In this document: piece after piece, positions 1-6,340 of the stretch | Numbering within the stretch: position 1 is the first letter of the stretch | Layout of the letters: each line of letters opens with the position of its first letter | DNA from: Clostridia bacterium | GTDB taxonomy: Bacteria; Bacillota; Clostridia; Oscillospirales; CAG-382 | Assembly: GCA_017560285.1 (NCBI GenBank) | Contig: JAFYOG010000184.1 | Location: 1-9,223 of the forward strand | Reading direction: 5' to 3' | Length of the DNA stretch: 9,223 bases | Made by a program: the position numbers and the translations under genes | The notes under the pieces: generated by a model | What the model saw: the letters and a program-made list of their open reading frames with translations, nothing else | Told to the model about the DNA's origin: nothing | Databases searched by the model: none

Positions 1-94
1 CCTCGCCGGTTTTCATAGAATTTGCAAATATAAATACCGTCATCCCTATGGCAAGGGTCAAAAATATATACGAGGTAACCTTCTTTTTGCTCAT
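1..94 (-). CDS. VanZ-like small membrane protein, N-terminal fragment
   Basis: This partial gene runs off the low-coordinate edge of the window, leaving 31 codons. The ATG at 94-92 overlaps the recN TGA stop (91-93) as ATGA, which suggests translational coupling. Within the end of recN a GGAG-like ribosome binding site sits about 9 nt upstream. The visible peptide starts with a basic MSKKK, then a hydrophobic stretch of about 18 residues (roughly 9-26), then FANSMKTGE. A short basic start, one membrane helix and an F-x-x-S-x-x-x-GE element just after it are typical of the N-terminus of VanZ-like proteins, which are small multi-helix membrane proteins of mostly unknown function; the founder is linked to teicoplanin resistance. 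Only the N-terminus is visible, so the family call is tentative; that a real coding sequence starts here is more certain. Confidence 0.6.
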   Translation of the reverse strand, partial: MSKKKVTSYIFLTLAIGMTVFIFANSMKTGE

Positions 95-1755
95 CCAAGC
101 ATCTCCTCGGCGGCACGCAATACCGTTTCGGTAATATTTAAGCCGCCCATAATTCGTGCAAGCTCGGCTTTTCTGCCCTCTTTATCAAGCTTTTCTACCT
201 TGGTAACGGTTCGTTCGCCCTCGTCCTGCTTGGAGATTTTATAGTGAGCGTCTGCCTTTGCCGCAAGTATAGCCGAGTGTGTAACGCAAATAACCTGGGT
301 GTTACCGCCGTCGGTGGCGTTTTTAAGCCTTATACCGATCTTTTCGCTGGTCTTGCCCGAAACACCCGCATCGATTTCGTCAAAAATAAGCGTTCCGATA
401 GCCTCGCTATGTGCAAAAACGCACTTTAAGCACAGCATAATGCGTGATAATTCGCCGCCGGATGCAATCTTTGCCATGGGCTTAGGCTCTTCGCCCTTGT
501 TTGCGCTTATTAAAAATTCGGTGCTTTCGTTGCCGTAGGGGGCAAATTCCTCTAAGGGCGTAATTTCTACCTTAAAGGTAACGCCGGGCATATCAAGCAT
601 ACAAAGCTCATCTGTAACCCGCGCGCAAAGATTTTCTGCAGCCTCCCTGCGGGTTCTGCCCAATTCCTCTGCCGCCACCGAAAGCGCCTTTTTCGCCTTT
701 AAAAGCTCGGCTTCAAGCCTTGCCTCCTCTTCCTCGCTGTTTTCGTTAATATCCAGCTCTGCCTGCCATTCCTCTAAAAGGGCGGGGAATTGGTCGGCAT
801 CGGTTTTATATTTAGCCTCTAACTTTTTAATAAGCTCTAATCTGCTTTCGCATTCGTCCAAGCGTGCATCTACGTTTTCACCGTCAAGGTCGGTATAATC
901 CTTAACCGTTTCCGCAATGTCAATAAGCTCGTATTTTGCGCTTTCCAAGCGGGCAAAAAGCTCTTCGGCTTGGGGAATAATCCCCTGCAATGCCGAAATT
1001 GCATTGCAAGCGCCGTCAACCTGCTCGGCGGCAGAAGAATCCTTGCCGTAAAGCAAATGGTAAGCCTCGCCGCAGCGGGTAATAATCTTTTCGCTGTTGG
1101 CAAGCTTTTTTCTTTCTTCCAAAAGCTGCTGCTTTTCCCCAACGGCAATTTTCGCCTTTTTAACCTCGTCAACGCGGTATCTAAGCATATCAAGCAAAAT
1201 TTCCCGCTGTTGGCTGCCGTTTTTAAGGGCGTTCAGCTTGCGCTCGGTTTCTTTATATAGGTTATATTTTTCGGTGTAATTATCAAGCTCTCGGCGGTTG
1301 CCTGCAAAGGAATCCAGCATATCCCGCTGTCTGTCCAAATCCGCAAAGGCTTGGGTATCCTGCTGACCGTGTATGGATATAAGCATCGACATAGCCGCCC
1401 TAAGCTTAGATAAAGGCGCCGCCCTGCCGTTAATCTTTGCACCGCTTTTGCCGTCGCGGCTTATTTTGCGGGTAACGGTAATACTGCCGTCCTCTTCGGG
1501 CTCGATATCATATTCCTTTAAAGCGTTTAGGGTGTATTCATCCTCTACGGTAAAAATACCCTCTACCAACGCCTCGTTTTCGCCTGTACGAATAATATCC
1601 TTATCCGTCCTTGCGCCGCACAAAAGCCCCAAAGAGTCGATAATAATACTTTTACCTGCGCCGGTTTCCCCCGTAAAAGCACAAAAACCGCCCGACGGCT
1701 CCAACGAGAGCCGCTTTATAAGGGCGATATTTTCAATATAAATAGAAGCAAGCAT
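91..1755 (-). CDS. recN: DNA repair protein RecN
   Basis: RecN is an SMC-like ATPase acting in recombinational repair of double-strand breaks in the cytoplasm. The 554-residue length fits the family. The N-terminus carries the Walker A motif GETGAGKS (residues 29-36) after an IENIAL element, and IHGQQD lies at about 128-133. A long charged, helix-forming middle (about 150-400) is the expected coiled-coil region. The C-terminal half of the ATPase has the ABC signature SGGELSR (about 432-438), Walker B with catalytic acids in LIFDEID (about 456-462), and a switch histidine in VTHS (about 493). The ATG at 1755 lies 6 bp past the argR stop, with an AGGA site about 9 nt upstream. argR-recN adjacency is a classic Bacillota arrangement. 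The stop overlaps the start of the next gene. No truncation or frameshift is seen. Confidence 0.97.
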   Translation of the reverse strand: MLASIYIENIALIKRLSLEPSGGFCAFTGETGAGKSIIIDSLGLLCGARTDKDIIRTGENEALVEGIFTVEDEYTLNALKEYDIEPEEDGSITVTRKISRDGKSGAKINGRAAPLSKLRAAMSMLISIHGQQDTQAFADLDRQRDMLDSFAGNRRELDNYTEKYNLYKETERKLNALKNGSQQREILLDMLRYRVDEVKKAKIAVGEKQQLLEERKKLANSEKIITRCGEAYHLLYGKDSSAAEQVDGACNAISALQGIIPQAEELFARLESAKYELIDIAETVKDYTDLDGENVDARLDECESRLELIKKLEAKYKTDADQFPALLEEWQAELDINENSEEEEARLEAELLKAKKALSVAAEELGRTRREAAENLCARVTDELCMLDMPGVTFKVEITPLEEFAPYGNESTEFLISANKGEEPKPMAKIASGGELSRIMLCLKCVFAHSEAIGTLIFDEIDAGVSGKTSEKIGIRLKNATDGGNTQVICVTHSAILAAKADAHYKISKQDEGERTVTKVEKLDKEGRKAELARIMGGLNITETVLRAAEEMLG

Positions 1756-1761
1756 ATTTAT

Positions 1762-2214
1762 TTATCCTATCAAATCATTTAGCTTTCTTGTTACAAGCTG
1801 TGCCGATTCGTTATCCGATGCGATAATAAGCAGGGTATCGTCCCCTGCAAGAGTGCCTATAACGCCGTCTAATTCCAAAGCGTCAAAGGCGGCACCCACG
1901 GCAGAGCCCATACCCGTATAGGTTTTAACAACAATAAGGTTGTTTGCACAGCTGACCTTAGAAACCGCTTGGTTTAAAATCACGGCAAACTTGCCGTTAA
2001 TTTCTATTTGGGTCTGGCTTCTTGCAATGCGGTATTTATAAACGCCGTCATCACCTTGGGATTTAATTATCCCAAGCTCCCGTATATCGCGGGAAACGGT
2101 TGCCTGGGTAACCTCAAATCCGCATTCCTTAAGCTTTTCCTGCAGATCCTCTTGCTTGTCTATGTTGTATTTTGCAATAAGCTGTAAAATCTTTTCCTGT
2201 CTTGAATTTTTCAT
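1762..2214 (-). CDS. argR: Arginine repressor ArgR/AhrC
   Basis: This is a hexameric, arginine-binding transcription regulator that represses arginine biosynthesis and, in many Bacillota, activates catabolism. At 150 residues it is full length for the family. The N-terminal winged helix (1-65) includes the DNA-recognition element TQATVSRDIRELG (36-48), with the conserved Ser-Arg pair at 41-42. The C-terminal oligomerisation and ligand domain (about 75-150) carries GTLAGDDT (120-127), whose paired aspartates (125, 126) contact arginine in characterised ArgR proteins. It starts with ATG 25 bp after nadK; the upstream AGGTTGG is only a modest ribosome binding site. No arginine biosynthesis gene lies in the window, so its presence reflects the conserved nadK-argR-recN order rather than local regulation. 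I see no convincing ARG box nearby. Confidence 0.96.
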   Translation of the reverse strand: MKNSRQEKILQLIAKYNIDKQEDLQEKLKECGFEVTQATVSRDIRELGIIKSQGDDGVYKYRIARSQTQIEINGKFAVILNQAVSKVSCANNLIVVKTYTGMGSAVGAAFDALELDGVIGTLAGDDTLLIIASDNESAQLVTRKLNDLIG

Positions 2215-2239
2215 TAAAAATCCAACCTATCTTTAAGTT

Positions 2240-3046
2240 TTAAGACATCTTTTTATAAAGTATTTCGTAGAATGCGTCCTTTTTAATCTTTATCATTTCC
2301 AAATATTTGTCCGACCGTTCTATTTTAACAACGTCGCCCTGCTTTATTTGGCAAACCGCTTTTCCGTCGCAAACCAAAATGTTATCGGTGCGTTCCTCGC
2401 CGTTAAGGTTTACAATTTCCAAAACAGAGTTAGGCGAAAAAACCATTGCTCTTGCACCCATAACGTGGGGGCAAATAGGGCAAACGCAAATAGCCTCAAG
2501 CTTGGTATCTATAATAGGTCCCCCCGCGCTCATAGCATAAGCGCTGGACCCTGTGGGTGTAGCAACAATAACCCCGTCTGCGCGGTAATCGCACACCGCC
2601 GCGTTGTCGCATTTAAGCTCCAAAAACGCTATATCGCCGTCGGCAGGTCTTGCCACAACAGCCTCGTTCAATGCAATAGCTTGGGCAATAAGCTCGTTAC
2701 CTCGCTTTGCTGTAACCTTAATAAGCATACGCTTTTCGGTTTCGAACCCGTCCTTTAGGGCAGAAAGCATATTAAGCTCGCTTTTTTCAAGCTCGCTCAT
2801 ATAACCCAAAGTGCCAAAATTTATACACAAAATCGGCTTGCTTTCGTTATATGCCAAAGGAAAGGCGTTAAGCATTGTTCCGTCGCCGCCCAAAACTATA
2901 ACTGCGTCGTAATCAAAGCCCTCTGCCTCGGTATACCGTCTGCTTTCTATACCGAATTCCAAAAGCTTGGCTTCAACCTCTTTTATGTCGTTTTCTTTAA
3001 ACCTGCCCTTGGGGCTGTTAAAAACCAAAACCTTATTAACGGTCAT
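2240..3046 (-). CDS. nadK: NAD kinase
   Basis: This cytoplasmic enzyme phosphorylates NAD at the 2' position of the adenosine ribose to make NADP. The protein has 268 residues, typical of Gram-positive short forms. Diagnostic motifs are GGDGT (53-57, catalytic Asp55), the NE pair (127-128) that contacts the ribose hydroxyls, and the glycine-rich signature ADGVIVATPTGSSAY (156-170) followed by SAGGPI. The conserved PICPH block (about 190-194) is present but lies in a cysteine-richer run with Cys187, Cys189 and Cys192; I draw no functional conclusion from that. The ATG at 3046 is 4 bp past the tlyA stop, and the RBS-like AAAGAG overlaps the end of tlyA, so the two are probably translated together. 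NADPH is used by the MEP pathway begun by Dxs in the same cluster, though the gene order is broadly conserved for other reasons too. Confidence 0.96.
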   Translation of the reverse strand: MTVNKVLVFNSPKGRFKENDIKEVEAKLLEFGIESRRYTEAEGFDYDAVIVLGGDGTMLNAFPLAYNESKPILCINFGTLGYMSELEKSELNMLSALKDGFETEKRMLIKVTAKRGNELIAQAIALNEAVVARPADGDIAFLELKCDNAAVCDYRADGVIVATPTGSSAYAMSAGGPIIDTKLEAICVCPICPHVMGARAMVFSPNSVLEIVNLNGEERTDNILVCDGKAVCQIKQGDVVKIERSDKYLEMIKIKKDAFYEILYKKMS

Positions 3047-3050
3047 AAAA

Positions 3051-3782
3051 TCACTCTTTTCGTATAAATAACGCCAAATATTCGCGGTTGCCGTCGCCGC
3101 CCTCTATGGGCGATTGGGTAAATCCTATTCTGCTAAACCCGTTAACGCCTGCGCAGAAATCGATTTTTTCCAAAATCTTCGCCAAAATTTTGCCGTCCTT
3201 ATCCTTTACAATACCACCCTTGCCGATGTTTTCCTTGCCCGCCTCGAACTGGGGCTTAACAAGTGTAACCATCTGCCCGCCAACAGGCAAAATATCCTTG
3301 CAGGCAGGGTAAATAAGGGTTTGTGATATAAAAGAAACGTCCATTACAATCAAACCGATATTATCGCAAAAATCGCTCTTTTTGGCGTATCTCGCATTAA
3401 AATTTTCCATAACCGTAACACGGCTGTCGTTGCGTAGCTTTTCGGCAAGCTGAGCCGTGCCAACGTCCAGAGCAAAAACCCTTTTTGCACCCTTTTGCAG
3501 CATACAATCGGTAAACCCGCCGGTAGAAGCGCCTATATCCAACGCTACAACGCCGTTTAAGTTAACCGAAAATTCCTTCAGCGCGTGCTCAAGCTTTTCC
3601 CCCGCGCGGGAAACGTATTTGTCCCCTTCGGTAACCGTAACGGTCTGTCCGTCGGTTATCTCTGCCGACGGCTTTACGGTAACAACGCCGTCAACGCAAA
3701 CCCGCTTGCCTTCTATGGCGGCGCGAGCCTTGCTTCGGCTTATAAAATAACCCTTTTCGGTAAGAAAAACGTCTAATCTCAT
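3051..3782 (-). CDS. tlyA: TlyA family 16S/23S rRNA 2'-O-methyltransferase
   Basis: TlyA-type proteins methylate ribose 2'-hydroxyls of 16S and 23S rRNA using S-adenosylmethionine; in mycobacteria loss gives capreomycin resistance. The 243 residues contain an N-terminal S4 RNA-binding domain (1-about 60, starting MRLDVFL and including SRSKARAAIEGKRV) and an FtsJ-like Rossmann methyltransferase. The SAM-binding loop is LDIGASTGGFTD (81-92). Candidate catalytic residues of the K-D-K-E type are Lys63 (SRAGEKL), Asp148 (VMDVSFIS), Lys176 (LVKPQFE) and Glu234 (NREYL). The ATG at 3782 overlaps the dxs stop as ATGA, indicating translational coupling. This position between dxs and nadK is standard in Clostridia. 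Methyltransferase activity and the rRNA target are inferred from the family; haemolysin annotations of this family are historical. Confidence 0.94.
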   Translation of the reverse strand: MRLDVFLTEKGYFISRSKARAAIEGKRVCVDGVVTVKPSAEITDGQTVTVTEGDKYVSRAGEKLEHALKEFSVNLNGVVALDIGASTGGFTDCMLQKGAKRVFALDVGTAQLAEKLRNDSRVTVMENFNARYAKKSDFCDNIGLIVMDVSFISQTLIYPACKDILPVGGQMVTLVKPQFEAGKENIGKGGIVKDKDGKILAKILEKIDFCAGVNGFSRIGFTQSPIEGGDGNREYLALFIRKE

Positions 3783-5629
3783 AGCTGTTCGCCCAAAACA
3801 GCCCTTGCAATATCTGCTTGGGAAAGCCCCAAATCCTTTAAAATAAGGTTGTTACTGCCGTGCTGGGGGAAGCAGTTATCTATGGCTTTTATAACAAATT
3901 CGGTGTTTTTAAGCATATCGCGTTCTGCCAAAGCGGCGCAAAGCTGTTGGGCAATACCGCCGTTCTTAATGCCTTCCTCGGCAAAAACGATTTTATCCAT
4001 ACCTGCAAGCAGTTCAAAAACGCCTTGGGGCAGGGGTGATAGCTGTGTTAAAGAAATCGCCCTTGCGGCAACACCCTTTTCAAAGCATTCCTTGGCGGAA
4101 TTAACCACGGTATCGGTAAGACGGCTGTATGTAACGATAGCATTCTTGGGGCTTTCGCCGAAATCGGCATAATCAAAGCCATCTCCCAAGGTAAGGCAAT
4201 CTGTCTTAATATCGCCTGATTTAGGGTAGCGTATAACAACGGGACAATCTGCGTTAAGCGCTTTATCAAAGCATTCCTCAAGTTCTTTAAAGCTGTTTGG
4301 TGCAAAGAACAGCACATTGGGAATTTCGGTTACGTAAGCCGCATCGAAAATGCCGTGGTGGGTGGCGCCGTCGTTGGCAACCAAGCCCGCTCTGTCAAGC
4401 ATAACTATAATATGCAAATTCTGCAACGCCGCATCGTGAATAAGCTGGTCGAAGGCGCGTTGCATAAAGGTGGAATACACCGCAAAAACAGGCACTATAC
4501 CCTCGGTAGCAAGACCGCAGGCAAAGGTAAGCGCGTGTTCCTCGGCAATGCCCACGTCGAAAAATCTGTTAGGATATCTGCTTGCAAAATCCGCAAGCCC
4601 CGTGCCGTCGGGCATAGCCGCGGTAATTGCCGTAATACGGCTGTCCTTTTCGGCTCTGTCGCAAATAATTTTGCCGAACCGTTCCGAAAAAGATTCTTCG
4701 CCGCCGTTTTTAAGCTCGCCGGTTTTAATATCAAATCCCGAAACACCGTGGAACAAATCGGGGCGCTTTTCCGCAGGCTCGTAGCCCTTGCCCTTGGTGG
4801 TGCAAATATGTACCACACTGCAATATTTATCGTCCTTGGCTTCTCTTAACGCCATTTCTAACAGCCTTTCGTTGTTGCCGTTAAGGGGGCCGTAGTAATT
4901 AAGCCCGAACTGTTCGAAAAAGTTGGGGCGCATAAGCATCTTCTTAAATCGGTTTTTAATCCATCTTGCAAGCCTTGTAAGCCCTGTGCCGATAAGAGGA
5001 ATAGCCTTAAAAAACCGCTTAATACCGCTTTTAAATCTAAAGTATTTAACGCTGGAGCGGAATTTGGAAAAGGATTTGCTAAGCCCGCCCACGTTGGGTG
5101 AAATGCTCATATCGTTGTCGTTAAGAACGATAATAAGCCGTTCCTTATCCGAGCAGTTGTTTAAAGCTTCGTATATCATACCGCCGGTAAATGCGCCGTC
5201 GCCCACTACCACAACGGTGTAATTGGTTTCGCCCTTAATGCTGTTTGCGGCGGCAATACCTGCCGCGGCAGAAATACTTGTAGAGCTGTGGCCTACGCCG
5301 AAAGCATCGTGATCGCTTTCGCTGCGTTTGGGAAATCCCGAAATTCCCCCCCACTGTCTAAGGGTATCAAATTGTTCGTACCGCCCCGTAAAAAGCTTGT
5401 GCACGTATGCCTGATGCCCAACGTCGAAAACAATTTTATCCCGGGGGGAATTAAAGGTACGGTGCAAGGCAATGGTAAGCTCTACCACGCACAAATTGGC
5501 GGCCAAATGCCCGCCCGTTTGCGAAACCGTTTCCAAAAGCTTTTGGCGTACCTCTTTTGCAAGGGTATCCAAATCCGCCGCGGGAATATTCTTCAGATCT
5601 TCGGGTGATTTAATTTTTTCGAGGAACAT
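3779..5629 (-). CDS. dxs: 1-deoxy-D-xylulose-5-phosphate synthase
   Basis: Dxs condenses pyruvate and glyceraldehyde 3-phosphate, with thiamine diphosphate and Mg2+, to make 1-deoxyxylulose 5-phosphate, the first step of the MEP isoprenoid pathway. The 616 residues match the family length. Seen in order: His41, GHQAY (71-75), GHSSTS (114-119), the ThDP motif from GDG (143-145) to NDN (170-172), His294, the catalytic Glu363 in GIAEEH, Arg391 (MQRAFDQ), DRAGLVANDGATHH (412-425, with Asp420 and His424) and RYPKSG (467-472). Two oddities appear. The usual YxGPxDGH element reads YYGPLNGN (245-252). The linker at about 187-234 carries 15 Lys/Arg and no acidic residue. Neither removes a known catalytic residue. 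The ATG at 5629 has a GGAAG site about 9 nt upstream and lies 54 bp after the OapA-like gene. It overlaps tlyA by 4 bp. Confidence 0.97.
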   Translation of the reverse strand: MFLEKIKSPEDLKNIPAADLDTLAKEVRQKLLETVSQTGGHLAANLCVVELTIALHRTFNSPRDKIVFDVGHQAYVHKLFTGRYEQFDTLRQWGGISGFPKRSESDHDAFGVGHSSTSISAAAGIAAANSIKGETNYTVVVVGDGAFTGGMIYEALNNCSDKERLIIVLNDNDMSISPNVGGLSKSFSKFRSSVKYFRFKSGIKRFFKAIPLIGTGLTRLARWIKNRFKKMLMRPNFFEQFGLNYYGPLNGNNERLLEMALREAKDDKYCSVVHICTTKGKGYEPAEKRPDLFHGVSGFDIKTGELKNGGEESFSERFGKIICDRAEKDSRITAITAAMPDGTGLADFASRYPNRFFDVGIAEEHALTFACGLATEGIVPVFAVYSTFMQRAFDQLIHDAALQNLHIIVMLDRAGLVANDGATHHGIFDAAYVTEIPNVLFFAPNSFKELEECFDKALNADCPVVIRYPKSGDIKTDCLTLGDGFDYADFGESPKNAIVTYSRLTDTVVNSAKECFEKGVAARAISLTQLSPLPQGVFELLAGMDKIVFAEEGIKNGGIAQQLCAALAERDMLKNTEFVIKAIDNCFPQHGSNNLILKDLGLSQADIARAVLGEQL

Positions 5630-5683
5630 AAGTCTTCTTCCAAGCTATGCAAAAGGCAATGCTTGTCTGCCCTCCAAATTCAG

Positions 5684-6256
5684 TTATTTTTTAAAACCGC
5701 ACAGCACCTTGGCAACAAAGGTAACAATAGCCGTGCTGTGCTTAATGGCGGTGGATTTGCCCAACGCCTTGCCCCCTACCGTAACCGCAGAAATAAGCGA
5801 GGTAAGAGAAAGTGTAAGGAAAAACGCCGTGCTTGGGTTTAACGTATAAAACAAATTGCCTGCAATGGCGGCACCGGTGGCACCACTGACAACGCCTGCA
5901 ATATCGCCTATAATATCGTTACAAAAAGAGCTTACCTTTTCGGCGTTGTTAACCAACCAAACCGCCTTTTGTCCGGTTTTAAGCCTGCGCGCCGCCATAG
6001 AGTTAAAGGGCTTTATATCCGCAGTGGCAACCGCCAAGCCGATAATATCAAAAACAATACCCAAAGCAATAATGGCAATAAGCATTACGGCGGAAGCAAA
6101 AATAGGAACCAAATCCAAAACCGTGTCGCTGGTGGCGGCAGATAAAAGCATGGTTAAAACAAAGCTTATAAAAAACGCCAAAACCGCCCAGCCGGTGTTG
6201 CTCTTTTTCTTTTTATGTTTTTTATCCTTGCCTCGCGGCAAAGGCTTTTCGTTCAT
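5684..6256 (-). CDS. oapA: OLE RNA-associated membrane protein OapA
   Basis: This 190-residue integral membrane protein is probably OapA, the partner that binds OLE RNA and places it at the cell membrane. The N-terminus (1-18) is very basic, mainly Lys, which suits a cytoplasmic RNA-facing tail. Four hydrophobic segments follow at about 22-40, 47-78 (long), 115-138 and 143-162. Between segments two and three lies a polar stretch (about 79-115) with D-I-K-P-F-N, a basic A-A-R-R-L-K and an F-C-N-D element. The family shows distant resemblance to the DUF21/CNNM (CorB-like) membrane domain, but the cytoplasmic CBS domains of those transporters are absent. I chose the ATG at 6256 because AAGAGGA sits 5 nt upstream; the reading frame stays open up to 6445, but that would translate the 3' end of the structured RNA. 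The call rests mainly on synteny, size and topology. If wrong, it is an uncharacterised small membrane protein. Confidence 0.8.
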   Translation of the reverse strand: MNEKPLPRGKDKKHKKKKSNTGWAVLAFFISFVLTMLLSAATSDTVLDLVPIFASAVMLIAIIALGIVFDIIGLAVATADIKPFNSMAARRLKTGQKAVWLVNNAEKVSSFCNDIIGDIAGVVSGATGAAIAGNLFYTLNPSTAFFLTLSLTSLISAVTVGGKALGKSTAIKHSTAIVTFVAKVLCGFKK

Positions 6257-6270
6257 AACAATCCTCTTAA

Positions 6271-6340
6271 AAAACCTAAAATAATAAACGTGATGGCGGC
6301 ACAAAACGTAAACTTTGTGGCTTGCGGTCAAGTAGGTTTT
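6271..6340 (-). promoter_or_regulatory. Inverted repeat linking the OLE 3' domain to the oapA leader
   Basis: AAAACCUA (6340-6333) is perfectly complementary to UAGGUUUU (6278-6271), and two further G-U pairs could extend it to 6342/6269. The downstream arm ends immediately before the oapA ribosome binding site AAGAGGA (6268-6262). The 54 nt between the arms include the terminal hairpin at 6319-6300. The pairing crosses the 6365-6361/6298-6294 helix, so the two would form either a pseudoknot or alternative folds. A role in RNA 3'-end formation or in oapA translation is possible but is inference only. Confidence 0.4.

Noticed and set aside
5630..5683. Possible terminator between the OapA-like gene and dxs
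   Set aside because: Only a 5-bp CAAGC/GCUUG pairing with a 15-nt loop and no U-tract is present; too weak to call.
6269..6274. U6 run before oapA as an intrinsic terminator of the RNA
   Set aside because: No strong GC-rich hairpin immediately precedes it; the only partner is the distant A/U-rich arm at 6340-6333.
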